From Catellatospora sp. KI3 (GTDB lineage: Bacteria; Actinomycetota; Actinomycetes; Mycobacteriales; Micromonosporaceae): DNA of 64,000 nucleotides. Position 1 is the first letter of the stretch. Each line of letters begins with the position of its first letter. Below the pieces are notes generated by a model. The model made no database searches, was not told the DNA's origin, and saw only the letters and a list, made by a program, of their open reading frames with translations. The stretch is from assembly GCF_029948125.1 (NCBI RefSeq), contig NZ_JASAMB010000002.1, positions 124,001 through 188,000 on the forward strand. Reading direction: 5' to 3'. Shown piece by piece: positions 23,519 through 39,361 of the stretch. Made by a program: the position numbers and the translations under genes.

Positions 23519-23686
23519 GTGGCCAAGGCGACTGACGTACGTCCAAAGATCACCATGGCGTGCGTGGACTGCAAGGAGCGGAACTACATCACCAAGAAGA
23601 ACCGGCGTAACGACCCGGATCGGATTGAGCTGAAGAAGTTCTGCCCGCGCTGCGGCAAGCACACCGCGCACCGCGAGACCCGATAA
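23519..23686 (+). CDS. rpmG: 50S ribosomal protein L33
   Basis: L33 is a small zinc-ribbon protein near the tRNA exit site of the large subunit. The 55-residue protein has both cysteine pairs, CVDC (15-18) and CPRC (42-45), so it is the zinc-binding form. The start is GTG 23519. It is the first gene of the rpmG-hadA-hadB segment, as in mycobacteria. Confidence 0.93.
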   Translation: MAKATDVRPKITMACVDCKERNYITKKNRRNDPDRIELKKFCPRCGKHTAHRETR

Positions 23687-23763
23687 CGCGAACCGGTCTC
23701 AACAGATCTTCGAGCAGGGGGTGGCCCGTCAGGGCCGCCCCCTGCTGGCATAGGTTCACCGGT

Positions 23764-24213
23764 ATGCCGATGGATCAGTCGTTCATCGGTCGGACCTACC
23801 CGCCGACCGAGCCCTACCAGGTGGGGCGCGAGAAGATCCGGGAGTTCGCCGACGCGATCGGCGCCCCGGACGACCTCTACCACGACGTGGCGGCCGCGCA
23901 CGCGGCCGGCTACCGCGACGTGGTCGCGCCGCCCACCTTCCCGATCATCCTGAGCTTCGCCGCGATGGAGCAGATCGTCACCGACCCCGAGCTGGGGATG
24001 GACTACAGCCGCGTGGTCCACGGCGACCAGCGCTTCAGCTACCGCCGCCCGATCGTGGCCGGCGACGAGCTGGTGGTGGTGAGCAGCATCGACGACATCA
24101 CGCACCGCGGCGGGCACGACTTCCTCACCACCCGGGCGGAGCTGTCCACGCCGGCGGGCGAGCCGGTGGTCACGGTCGTGTGCAAGCTGGTCGTCCGAGG
24201 GCACGGTGAGTGA
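23764..24213 (+). CDS. hadA: HadA-like (3R)-hydroxyacyl-ACP dehydratase subunit
   Basis: This is the substrate-binding subunit of a heterodimeric hot-dog-fold dehydratase of fatty acid elongation, the FAS1_DH_region/UPF0336 family. The 149-residue protein has MDQSFIGRTYPPTEPYQVGR at its start and VVAPPTFPIILSF and HGDQRFSYRRPIVAGDEL in the middle. The catalytic Asp-His are in the partner HadB. The start ATG 23764 follows TAGGTT by 6 nt (leaderless); ATG 23770 is possible. The next gene overlaps its end. Confidence 0.88.
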   Translation: MPMDQSFIGRTYPPTEPYQVGREKIREFADAIGAPDDLYHDVAAAHAAGYRDVVAPPTFPIILSFAAMEQIVTDPELGMDYSRVVHGDQRFSYRRPIVAGDELVVVSSIDDITHRGGHDFLTTRAELSTPAGEPVVTVVCKLVVRGHGE

Positions 24214-24622
24214 GATGGCGTACGAGACAGGGCAGCAGCTGCCCCAGCAGACCTTCCGGGTCACCCGGGCGGACCTGGTCCGCTACGCCGGGGCGTCGGG
24301 GGACTTCAACCCGATCCACTGGAGCCAGCGCACCGCCGAAGGGGTGGGCCTGCCGGGCGTGATCGCGCACGGCATGTACACGATGGCGCTGGCGGGCCGC
24401 GCGGTCACCAACTGGGTGGGCCGGGCCGACGCGGTGCTCGACATCGGTGTCCGCTTCACCCGTCCGGTGCCGGTGCCCGACACGGACGGGGGAACCTCGG
24501 TCGACTTCACCGCGGTGATCAAGTCGGTCAGCGAGGACGGTCTGGTCACCTTCGACCTGACCGCCACGTGCGGCGGCGAGAAGGTGTTGGCGCAGGCCAG
24601 GGTAGTGATCCGGCAGGTCTGA
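24206..24622 (+). CDS. hadB: HadB-like MaoC dehydratase catalytic subunit
   Basis: This is the catalytic subunit that removes water from (3R)-hydroxyacyl-ACP. The 138-residue hot-dog domain has the hydratase-2 motif YAGASGDFNPIHW (Asp and His catalytic, about residues 29-41), then GVIAHGMYTMALAGRAV. The start GTG 24206 overlaps hadA by 8 bp; ATG 24215 is an alternative. No hadC follows; tRNA-Trp comes next, as in mycobacteria after hadC. Confidence 0.9.
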   Translation: MSEMAYETGQQLPQQTFRVTRADLVRYAGASGDFNPIHWSQRTAEGVGLPGVIAHGMYTMALAGRAVTNWVGRADAVLDIGVRFTRPVPVPDTDGGTSVDFTAVIKSVSEDGLVTFDLTATCGGEKVLAQARVVIRQV

Positions 24623-24675
24623 CCGGCCGTTCGACGGGTGGCGGACCAGGCCGGACAAAAAAGGGTGGAGCCCAG

Positions 24676-24705
24676 TTGGCTCACTCGCCCGGATACCCGT
24701 ACACT
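24676..24705 (+). promoter_or_regulatory. Promoter of tRNA-Trp
   Basis: TTGGCT (24676-24681), an 18-bp spacer and TACACT (24700-24705) lie 68 bp before the tRNA. Confidence 0.6.
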
Positions 24706-24772
24706 GGTCCGCCGTGGGGTTAGTGACCTCTGACGGTGAGCTACAAGCGCCGTTCAGATGACTTTCCCGCAC

Positions 24773-24845
24773 AGGGGTGTGGCGCAATTGGCAGCGCAGC
24801 GGTCTCCAAAACCGCAGGTTGCAGGTTCGAGTCCTGTCGCCCCTG
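24773..24845 (+). tRNA. tRNA-Trp (CCA)
   Basis: Acceptor stem AGGGGTG/CGCCCCT, anticodon CCA at 24806-24808 in GTCTCCAAAAC, T-loop TTCGAGT, discriminator G; 73 nt. Its place just before secE is conserved in actinobacteria. Confidence 0.95.
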
Positions 24846-25047
24846 CGGCTTCGGCCTACCGGCCTCGGTGGGCGATCCGTGGGTTACTGGCCGCCGGTAC
24901 GTCCGGCGGTGCACCATGGGTCGTATGGCCCTCTCGGCCCCACTGGGGCAGGGGCCAGCGTGACAGGTGCCTCTCGACAGCGAGGGCACACGGGCCCGTG
25001 TCCCTGCACGGATCCGACACCACCCCGCGAGATGGAAGTAGGGCGCA

Positions 25048-25452
25048 GTGGCCGAGAGCAACCGACGTGGCGAGGACGCCGCGGCCGAGCACGTTGACGA
25101 CGTGTTCGACGACGCTGTCGACGATGACGCTCTGACCGACGAGGACGCTGCCGTCGGCGGCGGACGCGGCACGGCCACCAAGGCCCGCCCGGTCACGGAC
25201 GGCAAGGGCGCTCGCGCGGCGAAGAAGGCGGATGCGACCGAGAAGGTCGGTTTCTTCGGTCGAATCGGACGTTTTGTCCGTGAGGTCGTGGCCGAGCTGC
25301 GTAAGGTCATCTGGCCGACCCGCAACGAGCTGCTCACCTACACGGCCGTCGTGCTCCTGTTCGTGACCGCCATCATGGCGATCGTGACCGGCCTCGACTA
25401 CCTGTACGCCAAGGGTGTCCTGTTCGTGTTCGGCGATCACAACGCCAAGTAA
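25048..25452 (+). CDS. secE: Protein translocase subunit SecE
   Basis: SecE clamps SecY in the protein-export channel. The 134-residue protein has a long acidic, low-complexity N-terminus (about 70 residues), then the SecE core: FFGRIGRFVREVVAELRKVI, WPTRNELLTYT and one membrane helix at about 100-122. The N-terminal extension is usual in actinobacteria. The start GTG 25048 has a GGAAGTAGGG stretch upstream. It precedes nusG by 24 bp. Confidence 0.93.
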   Translation: MAESNRRGEDAAAEHVDDVFDDAVDDDALTDEDAAVGGGRGTATKARPVTDGKGARAAKKADATEKVGFFGRIGRFVREVVAELRKVIWPTRNELLTYTAVVLLFVTAIMAIVTGLDYLYAKGVLFVFGDHNAK

Positions 25453-25476
25453 CAAATACGGAAGTGAGCGAGCTAC

Positions 25477-26184
25477 GTGCCTGAGTACGACGAGACGGCC
25501 CAGTCCGACGACACCGAGCTGACCTCCGCGGTCGCGGTGTCCGACGAGCCGGTGCCGAGCGGGGCGGCGGAGCACGCTGAGGACGAGTTCGACCCGGCCG
25601 CGGAGCTGCGCCAGAAGCTCCGGTTCGCTCCGGGCGACTGGTATGTCGTGCACTCGTACGCCGGTTACGAGAACAAGGTCAAGACCAACCTCGAGACCCG
25701 GATCACGAGCCTCGACATGGAGGAGTTCATCTTCCAGGTCGAGGTGCCGACCCGCGAAGAGGTCGAGGTCAAGAACGGCAAGCGCACCCAGGTGCAGAGC
25801 AAGGTCTTCCCCGGCTACCTGCTGGTCCGGATGGACCTCACGCCCGAGTCGTACTCGTGCGTGCGCAACACGCCCGGGGTGACCGGCTTCGTGGGTGCCA
25901 CCGACCGCGCCGACCGGCCCGCGCCGCTCAGCCTCGACGAGGTGTTGAAGTGGCTGCTGCCGTCGGTGGAGCAGCCGGGCGCGCAGAAGAAGGTCAAGGC
26001 CGAGATCAGGGTGCTCGACTTCGAGGTCGGCGACTCGGTCACGGTGACCGACGGCGCGTTCGCCTCGCTGCCGGCGACGATCAGCGAGATCAACGCCGAC
26101 CAGCAGAAGCTCAAGGTGCTGGTCTCGATCTTCGGCCGGGAGACCCCGGTCGAGCTGAACTTCAACCAGGTCGCCAAGATCTGA
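25477..26184 (+). CDS. nusG: Transcription termination/antitermination factor NusG
   Basis: NusG binds RNA polymerase and links it to Rho or the ribosome. The 235-residue protein has an acidic N-terminal extension of about 50 residues, the NGN domain ([20 protein letters not shown], then [11 protein letters not shown] and [11 protein letters not shown]) and a C-terminal KOW domain ([20 protein letters not shown]). The start is GTG 25477. Confidence 0.95.
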   Translation: MPEYDETAQSDDTELTSAVAVSDEPVPSGAAEHAEDEFDPAAELRQKLRFAPGDWYVVHSYAGYENKVKTNLETRITSLDMEEFIFQVEVPTREEVEVKNGKRTQVQSKVFPGYLLVRMDLTPESYSCVRNTPGVTGFVGATDRADRPAPLSLDEVLKWLLPSVEQPGAQKKVKAEIRVLDFEVGDSVTVTDGAFASLPATISEINADQQKLKVLVSIFGRETPVELNFNQVAKI

Positions 26185-26197
26185 CGAAGTGCTGCGG

Positions 26198-26229
26198 ACG
26201 CGGCGGGTGGCCCTCGGCCCCCGCCGCGT
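26198..26229 (+). terminator. Hairpin after nusG
   Basis: ACGCGGCGGG pairs with CCCGCCGCGT. There is no clear U-tract, so it may be an attenuator or a partial terminator before rplK. Confidence 0.5.
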
Positions 26230-26417
26230 TCTGCGTCCGCGGTACGGCGTGCGCGGTCACACCCACCTCGGTGGATAGGCGCGTACCAGTATGCGGTAGC
26301 CTTGAACGTCCGGCCTGTGCCGCGCGCTGACCGTGCGCGCTCTCGCACCGGCCGGTCCGGTGTAAACCACCCTGATCCGGCGTTCGATGCCGGGTCGACA
26401 AGTCCCAGGAAGTAGAC

Positions 26418-26849
26418 ATGCCTCCGAAGAAGAAACTCGTCAAGACGTTCACGCTGCAGCTGAAGGCCGGCCAGGCCACCCCGGCTCCGCCGGTGGGTCC
26501 GGCGCTGGGTCAGCACGGCGTGAACATCATGGAGTTCTGCAAGGCGTACAACGCCCAGACCGAGTCGCAGCGCGGTGACATCGTCCCGGCGCAGATCAGC
26601 GTGTACGAGGACCGTTCGTTCACGTTCATCCTGAAGACGCCGCCCGCCGCCCGTCTCCTGATCAAGGCCGCCGGCGTGCCCAAGGGCTCCGGCGTCCCGC
26701 ACACCACCAAGGTCGGTTCGGTCACCCGCGCCCAGCTGCGCGAGATCGCCGAGAAGAAGATGTCCGACCTGAACGCCAACGACATCGAGATGGCCGAGCG
26801 GATCATCGCCGGCACCGCTCGGTCGATGGGCATCACCGTCAAGGACTGA
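26418..26849 (+). CDS. rplK: 50S ribosomal protein L11
   Basis: L11 forms the GTPase-associated stalk base with 23S rRNA and binds RelA and thiopeptides. The 143-residue protein has the N-terminal [20 protein letters not shown], with the proline-rich helix that forms the thiopeptide pocket, and the rRNA-binding C-terminal domain ([16 protein letters not shown], then [10 protein letters not shown]). A 233-bp leader precedes it. Confidence 0.96.
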   Translation: MPPKKKLVKTFTLQLKAGQATPAPPVGPALGQHGVNIMEFCKAYNAQTESQRGDIVPAQISVYEDRSFTFILKTPPAARLLIKAAGVPKGSGVPHTTKVGSVTRAQLREIAEKKMSDLNANDIEMAERIIAGTARSMGITVKD

Positions 26850-26937
26850 CGCCGTCGTACGGCGTACGCGCCGACGGTGACCCCATTTCGTGGGAGGGCC
26901 CGGCACGGGCTCGACACAACCACAGGAGATCTGAGAA

Positions 26938-27648
26938 ATGAAGCACGGCAAGACCTACAACAAGTCCTTCGAGCAGGTGGACCGCAGCAAGCTGTACGGC
27001 CCGCTCGAGGCGATCAAGCTCGCCAAGGACACCACCAAGGTGAAGTTCGACGCCACGGTCGAGGTCGCGATGCGCCTCGGCGTCGACCCCCGCAAGGCGG
27101 ACCAGATGGTCCGCGGCGTGGTCAACCTGCCGCACGGCACCGGTAAGACCGCCCGCGTCATCGTCTTCGCCTCCGGCGAGAAGGCCGCCGAGGCGACCGC
27201 CGCCGGTGCCGACGCCGTGGGCACCGACGAGCTGGTGGCCCGGATTCAGGAAGGCTGGCTGGACTTCGACGCCGCGATCGCGACGCCGGACCAGATGGCC
27301 AAGATCGGCCGTATCGCGCGGATCCTGGGCCCGCGCGGTCTCATGCCGAACCCGAAGACCGGCACGGTGACGATGGACGTCGCGAAGGCGGTCGGCGACA
27401 TCAAGGGTGGAAAGATCACCTTCCGGGTGGACAAGCACTCGAACCTGCACCTGATCATCGGCAAGGCCTCGTTCTCGGAGGAGCAGCTGGTCGAGAACTA
27501 CGCCGCCGTCCTGGACGAGGTGCTGCGGTCCAAGCCGTCCGCGGCCAAGGGCAAGTACCTCAAGAAGGTGTTCGTCACCACCACGATGGGCCCGGGCATC
27601 CCGGTCGACCCGAACGTGACGCGCAACTTCCTGGAGACCGAGGCCTGA
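26938..27648 (+). CDS. rplA: 50S ribosomal protein L1
   Basis: L1 forms the mobile stalk at the E site and can repress its own operon by binding mRNA. The 236-residue protein has [20 protein letters not shown] and [20 protein letters not shown], the family signature. AGGAG lies upstream of ATG 26938. A strong terminator follows. Confidence 0.96.
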   Translation: MKHGKTYNKSFEQVDRSKLYGPLEAIKLAKDTTKVKFDATVEVAMRLGVDPRKADQMVRGVVNLPHGTGKTARVIVFASGEKAAEATAAGADAVGTDELVARIQEGWLDFDAAIATPDQMAKIGRIARILGPRGLMPNPKTGTVTMDVAKAVGDIKGGKITFRVDKHSNLHLIIGKASFSEEQLVENYAAVLDEVLRSKPSAAKGKYLKKVFVTTTMGPGIPVDPNVTRNFLETEA

Positions 27649-27661
27649 TCCGCCTCGCTCC

Positions 27662-27700
27662 GCTCCGGCGCCGCCCGCACCACGCGGGCGGCGCCGGAGC
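27662..27700 (+). terminator. Terminator after rplA
   Basis: GCTCCGGCGCCGCCCGC pairs perfectly over 17 bp with its inverted copy around ACCAC and is followed by CTTTCC. It separates rplKA from rplJL. Confidence 0.8.
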
Positions 27701-27729
27701 CTTTCCGGGGTACGTCACACCGACCCGAT

Positions 27730-27759
27730 TTGGTGGGCCGATACCCGGTCACGTACAGT
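27730..27759 (+). promoter_or_regulatory. Promoter of rplJL
   Basis: TTGGTG (27730-27735), an 18-bp spacer and TACAGT (27754-27759) lie 246 bp before rplJ, leaving room for the L10 leader. Confidence 0.6.
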
Positions 27760-27814
27760 CGTCGTAACAGTTCCACCCAAAGACCGCTGGTCATCGTCCG
27801 GGAGATCCGGGCGA

Positions 27815-27945
27815 TCGAAGGTCCCGCCGCTCGGCAACGAGCGGGTGAACGGGCGGCCCGCGCAGGGAAGAACGGTGAGTCTTTGAACGGCCCCGAGCCG
27901 TGTGAAGCCCCGTGCGCCCTGCGCCGGGGCGTTTTCGTTTTCCCA
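27815..27945 (+). promoter_or_regulatory. Ribosomal protein L10 leader with attenuator
   Basis: The leader between the promoter and rplJ contains CCGCTCG/CGAGCGG (around 27826-27847) and later stems. It then has GCCCCG (27907) pairing with CGGGGC (27925), followed by GTTTTCGTTTT, an intrinsic terminator. In many bacteria L10(L12) binds such a leader and stops excess synthesis. Structure and place support this; the exact L10 kink-turn was not proven. Confidence 0.65.
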
Positions 27946-28004
27946 TTCGCTGCCGCGCCCAGGGTCCCCGACAGGCCAGCCTGGAGTACGAGAGAGGAGG
28001 GGAC

Positions 28005-28541
28005 ATGGCGGACAAGATCCGTGCCGACAAGGCCGGCAGCGTCGCGGAGCTCACCAAGCGCTTCCAGGAGTCTGGCGCCACGGTGCTCACCGAGTACCGC
28101 GGCCTGACCGTGAAGCAGCTGACCGAGCTGCGTCGTTCGATGGGCGGTGCCGAGTACACCGTCGCCAAGAACACGCTCGCGAAGATCGCCGCGACCAACG
28201 CCGGTCTGACCGGTCTCGACGCTCTGTTCACCGGTCCTACCGCGCTCGCCTTCGTCTCCGGCGATGTCGTCGAGGCGGCCAAGGGCCTGCGCGACTTCGC
28301 CAAGGCCAACCCGCTGCTCGTCATCAAGGGCGGCGTCTTCGAGGGCAAGGCCATCTCGGCCGCCGAGGTCGGCAAGCTCGCCGACCTGGAGTCCCGCGAG
28401 GTGCTGCTGTCCAAGCTGGCCGGCGCGATGAAGGCAACCATGGGCAACGCCGCGGCCCTGTTCCAGGCGCCGCTGGTGAAGGTCGTTCGCACGGCCGCCG
28501 CTCTGCAGGACAAGCGCGAGAAGGAGGGCGCCGACGCGTGA
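28005..28541 (+). CDS. rplJ: 50S ribosomal protein L10
   Basis: L10 anchors the L7/L12 stalk to the 50S subunit. The 178-residue protein has [35 protein letters not shown] and the stalk-binding C-terminal helix. The start ATG 28005 is set by AGGAGGGG directly upstream. It is the first gene after the leader attenuator. Confidence 0.95.
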   Translation: MADKIRADKAGSVAELTKRFQESGATVLTEYRGLTVKQLTELRRSMGGAEYTVAKNTLAKIAATNAGLTGLDALFTGPTALAFVSGDVVEAAKGLRDFAKANPLLVIKGGVFEGKAISAAEVGKLADLESREVLLSKLAGAMKATMGNAAALFQAPLVKVVRTAAALQDKREKEGADA

Positions 28542-28620
28542 GCGTCGTCGCCTTCTGTCCCAATTTCTGCTCGCGGCGTCCTGCCGCAGCCGATGAACCC
28601 AGTACGAAAGGACGCCTGAC

Positions 28621-29001
28621 ATGGCGAAGCTGAGCACCGACGACCTCCTTGCCGCGTTCAAGGAGATGACCCTGATCGAGCTGTCCGAGTTCGTGAAGCA
28701 GTTCGAGGACACCTTCGACGTCAAGGCTGCCGCCCCGGTCATGGCCGGCCCGGTCGGCCCGGCCGTCGTCGCCGAGGCGCCGGAGGAGAAGGACGAGTTC
28801 GACGTCGTCCTCGACAGCGACGGTGGCAAGAAGATCCAGGTCATCAAGGTCGTGCGCGAGCTGACCGGCCTGGGCCTGAAGGAGGCCAAGGACGTCGTCG
28901 AGGCCGCCCCCAAGGCGATCCTCGAGAAGGTCAACAAGGAGACCGCCGAGAAGGCCAAGGCGAAGCTCGAGGCCGAGGGCGCCAAGATCACCCTCAAGTG
29001 A
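28621..29001 (+). CDS. rplL: 50S ribosomal protein L7/L12
   Basis: L7/L12 is the multi-copy stalk protein that recruits translation GTPases. The 126-residue protein has the dimer domain ([20 protein letters not shown]), an Ala/Pro hinge (about 38-54) and the C-terminal domain ([20 protein letters not shown], then [13 protein letters not shown]). A perfect terminator follows. Confidence 0.96.
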   Translation: MAKLSTDDLLAAFKEMTLIELSEFVKQFEDTFDVKAAAPVMAGPVGPAVVAEAPEEKDEFDVVLDSDGGKKIQVIKVVRELTGLGLKEAKDVVEAAPKAILEKVNKETAEKAKAKLEAEGAKITLK

Positions 29002-29057
29002 TCCGGCGCCGCGTCCCGCCTGGCGGAACGCGGTCTACCGCGCAGATGCGCTCGTCG

Positions 29058-29089
29058 AGAGGCGGGCACCCGACAGGGTGCCCGCCTCT
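29058..29089 (+). terminator. Terminator after rplL
   Basis: AGAGGCGGGCACCC pairs perfectly over 14 bp with GGGTGCCCGCCTCT around GACA and is followed by TGCGCTT. Confidence 0.8.
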
Positions 29090-29301
29090 TGCGCTTCTGG
29101 CTGCGCGGATAGGCGTTCCGTTGCATAGTTGACGCCGTACGTGACACTGGAACCAGCCGTCGGGTCTTGACTGTGACCGCGACGCCAGGCAGTCTTTCTT
29201 CAGTACGACCTTCCGAGTTAGTAGCGGCAGGAGTGCGGAGCGTGGCGACACCGATCTGAAGGTGCTCTGGACCACGTTCTGCGGAAGCCTGCCTTTGAGA
29301 C

Positions 29302-29330
29302 TCGACAGCGGTCTGTGCTTCGGCTACACT
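29302..29330 (+). promoter_or_regulatory. Promoter of rpoBC
   Basis: TCGACA (29302-29307), a 17-bp spacer and TACACT (29325-29330) lie 124 bp before rpoB. The rest of the 360-bp gap 29090-29453 shows no gene. Confidence 0.55.
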
Positions 29331-29453
29331 GCTAGTTTGCGCTGCCCTTCGACTTTTCCCGTGCCCAGAATGTCCGATGCCGGATGCTGGTCAGGGGTCG
29401 TCGGGATGCTCGCGTAACGGCCGTTGCACCACCGGTCCTCGGAAGGACGTATC

Positions 29454-32885
<3,432 letters not shown>

Positions 32886-32892
32886 TGAAGGC

Positions 32893-32926
32893 GATCCCCG
32901 GGGCTGGTCAGACCGCCCCGGGGATC
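32893..32926 (+). terminator. Hairpin between rpoB and rpoC
   Basis: GATCCCCGGGG pairs perfectly with CCCCGGGGATC over a 12-nt loop and is followed by ACTTTCCCC. Inside an operon it more likely tunes or marks mRNA processing than fully terminates. Confidence 0.6.
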
Positions 32927-32980
32927 ACTTTCCCCATCAACTGATCCTGACGAAGACACGAGCAAAGAGGGATTTACAAC

Positions 32981-36883
<3,903 letters not shown>

Positions 36884-36929
36884 CGAGGGCGTCGGCCCGG
36901 CTCGCCGGGCCCTGAACTGAACAAGCGGT

Positions 36930-36980
36930 GATCGTGGCGTCACCCGTGTCGTTAGTAACGGCATGGGTGACGCCACGATC
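36930..36980. promoter_or_regulatory. 16-bp perfect inverted repeat across a gene start
   Basis: GATCGTGGCGTCACCC (36930-36945) and GGGTGACGCCACGATC (36965-36980) are exact inverted copies around 19 nt. The right arm covers codons 1-6 of the next gene, and CTTTT follows. It may be the rpoBC terminator, an operator or a translation-blocking hairpin. Confidence 0.65.
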
Positions 36981-37313
36981 CTTTTCACCGGCCGCGACCC
37001 GGCCGACCCCGAGCCGGTCGCCGACAGCAAGGCCACCGCGGCGTTCGGCCTCGGCCTGCTGGCCGCCGTGACCGGCCTGGCCCTGGGCGGGCTGGTGCCA
37101 GGCACCATCGCGCTGGCGCTGGCCCGCCAGGCACGGGCGGACCTGCGCGCGGGCGAGGGCTGGCGCACCGGCGCGGGCCGGGTCCGCTGGGCCGAGCGGC
37201 TGGCCTGGCTCGGCCTCGCGCTGGCCGCGCTCAGCGCGCTGGCGCTGGCGGTGATGCTGGTGCTGCGCGGGGTGCGCTTCGGCCGGCAGGACTTCCCGCC
37301 CACGGTCGACTGA
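36963..37313 (+). CDS. Two-helix membrane protein, DUF4190-like
   Basis: The 116-residue protein has a polar N-terminus, a helix pair at about 27-52 with a short Gly/Pro-rich loop (GLVPGTIALALARQAR), a basic amphipathic stretch (RQARADLRAGEGWRTGAGR) and another helix at about 80-103. This resembles small DUF4190-type proteins of unknown role. The start ATG 36963 lies inside a strong inverted repeat. Confidence 0.65.
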   Translation: MGDATILFTGRDPADPEPVADSKATAAFGLGLLAAVTGLALGGLVPGTIALALARQARADLRAGEGWRTGAGRVRWAERLAWLGLALAALSALALAVMLVLRGVRFGRQDFPPTVD

Positions 37314-37342
37314 TCCGGGCCGGGCCATGGCAGGATCGCGGT

Positions 37343-37930
37343 GTGAGCCAGCAACCGCCCCCGGTCCCGCAGTGGCCCGCACAGCCGCCCGTCCCGCCGC
37401 CTGTGCCGCAGCCGCAGTGGACGCCGCCGCCCGTGGCGGGTCCGGTGCCGGTCGCCTACCCCGCGCCGGCGCGCGTCGAGCCGGTCCCCGGCACGCCGTA
37501 CGCGGTGGCGGTGCTGCCCGCGCCGTCGAGCGTCTCCGGGGTCGCCATCGGCGCCCTGTTGGCCGGCGTCGCCTCGGTACTGGTCTCGTTCGTGGTGTGG
37601 TGCCTGGGGCTGATCGGCAGCCAGGGCGGCTGGGGCGCGCTGGTGGCGGGCGCCTTCACCGTCCTGTCGGTGCTGCTCGGCGCGGCCGCGGTGGTGCTGG
37701 GCGTGGTGGCCCGGCGGCAGATGCGGGCCGCGGCCGCGACGGGTCGGGCCAGGATCACCGGCGGCGGCATGGCCGTCTCCGGCCTCGTCTGCGGCGCCGC
37801 GGGCATCGCCCTGGCGCTGACCGGGGTGCTGGTGGCGACGGTGCTCGTCCTCGGCGGCGACACACCGGCGACCCCGGAACCCGCGCCCACGACCTCGCGA
37901 CCTGTGCCGAGCGCCTCGCCGACGCGGTGA
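37343..37930 (+). CDS. Proline-rich DUF4190-like membrane protein
   Basis: The 195-residue protein begins with a Pro/Gln-rich cytoplasmic segment of about 60 residues (PPVPQWPAQPPVPPPVPQPQ), followed by three helices (about 65-85, 95-118, 145-170) and a Pro/Thr/Ser-rich tail. The pattern is common in actinomycete membrane proteins of unknown function. The start GTG 37343 follows CAGGAT by 6 nt (leaderless). It shares helix layout with the preceding gene and may be related. Confidence 0.65.
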   Translation: MSQQPPPVPQWPAQPPVPPPVPQPQWTPPPVAGPVPVAYPAPARVEPVPGTPYAVAVLPAPSSVSGVAIGALLAGVASVLVSFVVWCLGLIGSQGGWGALVAGAFTVLSVLLGAAAVVLGVVARRQMRAAAATGRARITGGGMAVSGLVCGAAGIALALTGVLVATVLVLGGDTPATPEPAPTTSRPVPSASPTR

Positions 37931-38089
37931 CTCCGCTCACCGGGGGCCGTCTCGTGCGAGGCCCCAGGGGCGAGGAGGTAGACTGTCAACGGAGTTCGTG
38001 TCGAAGACGGATCTGGTTTCAGTGGGGGCGCTCTCCCGGCATCGATGATTCAGCGATGAGTTCATCGACGGGCGTGGGCTCACCCCGTT

Positions 38090-38119
38090 TTGACCAGTCG
38101 GCCCTTGGTTCGGTACTCT
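38090..38119 (+). promoter_or_regulatory. Promoter of the rpsL operon
   Basis: TTGACC (38090-38095), an 18-bp spacer and TACTCT (38114-38119) form a strong housekeeping-type promoter about 300 bp before rpsL. The remaining gap 37931-38420 contains no gene but holds the shared leader motif. Confidence 0.75.
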
Positions 38120-38268
38120 TTCCCCTCGTGCCCGGGCATGCCCCGGGCCCCTCGTGCGTGCACCGAACGCGGGGAGCGGGACCCTTCGAGGCCTCGCAGA
38201 CCGCGGCACCACGACAACGACAGACTCCGACAGCTCGAGCAATCGAGCCGCCGGGCCCGTGCGCCGGA

Positions 38269-38292
38269 CGACACGCCCGACCGCGGGGGTCG
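38269..38292 (+). promoter_or_regulatory. Shared translation-operon leader motif, rpsL copy
   Basis: A 24-bp sequence with the core CCCGACCGCGGGGGTCG can fold as CCCGACC/GGGGTCG. The same 24 bp occur before rpsJ (43175), and a close form before infA (56633). Its role is unknown. Confidence 0.6.
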
Positions 38293-38420
38293 AGTGGCGT
38301 CCCGGATCACACCGTGACAGCACCGATCGCGCAGCAGTTCGGGCCGTGTACGCGGCCTAGGCCACATAAGTTTCCACGGCGAAGGTCGTGGAGAGAACGT
38401 AAAGGGAGCGGAGAAGCCCG

Positions 38421-38804
38421 GTGCCCACCATCCAGCAGCTGGTCCGCAAGGGCCGCCAGGCGAAGACGAGCAAGACCAAGACGCCGGCGCTGAAGGGGAG
38501 TCCTCAGCGGCGCGGGGTGTGCACGCGTGTGTACACCACGACCCCCAAGAAGCCGAACTCGGCGCTTCGGAAGGTCGCTCGCGTCAAGCTGAGCAGCCAG
38601 ATCGAGGTGACCGCGTACATTCCCGGCGTCGGCCACAACCTGCAGGAGCACTCCATCGTGCTCGTCCGCGGCGGCCGTGTTAAGGACCTGCCCGGCGTGC
38701 GCTACAAGATCATTCGTGGTTCGCTGGACACCCAGGGCGTCCGCAACCGCAAGCAGGCACGTAGCCGCTACGGTGCGAAGCTTGTCAAGGAAGGGAAGAA
38801 GTAA
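38421..38804 (+). CDS. rpsL: 30S ribosomal protein S12
   Basis: S12 lies at the decoding centre and controls accuracy. The 127-residue protein has [20 protein letters not shown] and [18 protein letters not shown]; the lysines at the two streptomycin-resistance sites are wild type. The start GTG 38421 follows AAGGGAGCGG. It overlaps rpsG by 1 bp. Confidence 0.97.
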   Translation: MPTIQQLVRKGRQAKTSKTKTPALKGSPQRRGVCTRVYTTTPKKPNSALRKVARVKLSSQIEVTAYIPGVGHNLQEHSIVLVRGGRVKDLPGVRYKIIRGSLDTQGVRNRKQARSRYGAKLVKEGKK

Positions 38805-39274
38805 TGCCGCGTAAGGGCCCCGCGCCGCGCCGGCCGCTGGCCGCTGACCCGGTGTACAGCTCGCCGCTGGTCACCCAGCTGGTGAACAAGATCCTGCTCA
38901 ACGGCAAGCGCCAGCTCGCCGAGCGTGTCGTCTACGGCGCCCTGGAGGGCTGCCGCGAGAAGACGGGCACCGACCCGGTCGTCACGCTCAAGCGCGCCAT
39001 GGACAACGTGAAGCCGACCCTCGAGGTCCGCAGCCGCCGTGTCGGTGGCGCGACCTACCAGGTGCCGGTCGAGGTCCGTCCGGCCCGGGCCACCACGCTG
39101 GGTCTGCGCTGGCTGGTCACCTACTCCCGCGCCCGCCGCGAGAAGACGATGGTCGAGCGGCTCATGAACGAGCTGCTGGACGCCAGCAACGGCCTCGGTG
39201 CCGCCGTCAAGCGGCGCGAGGACACGCACAAGATGGCCGAGTCGAACAAGGCCTTCGCGCACTACCGCTGGTGA
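38804..39274 (+). CDS. rpsG: 30S ribosomal protein S7
   Basis: S7 starts assembly of the 30S head and can repress the str operon. The 156-residue protein has [20 protein letters not shown] and [19 protein letters not shown]. Length is normal. ATG 38804 shares a base with the rpsL stop. Confidence 0.97.
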   Translation: MPRKGPAPRRPLAADPVYSSPLVTQLVNKILLNGKRQLAERVVYGALEGCREKTGTDPVVTLKRAMDNVKPTLEVRSRRVGGATYQVPVEVRPARATTLGLRWLVTYSRARREKTMVERLMNELLDASNGLGAAVKRREDTHKMAESNKAFAHYRW

Positions 39275-39280
39275 TTTGCC

Positions 39281-39314
39281 GTGGAGCCGGTCCCGGAATC
39301 CGGGCCGGCTCCAC
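39281..39314 (+). promoter_or_regulatory. Intergenic hairpin rpsG-fusA
   Basis: GTGGAGCCGG pairs with CCGGCTCCAC, with an inner CCCGG/CCGGG stem and AAT loop. There is no U-tract. Confidence 0.6.
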
Positions 39315-39361
39315 AACCTTGACTTTCGGGATGACTTTCCCGTTTCTGAAAGGATCGTGAA

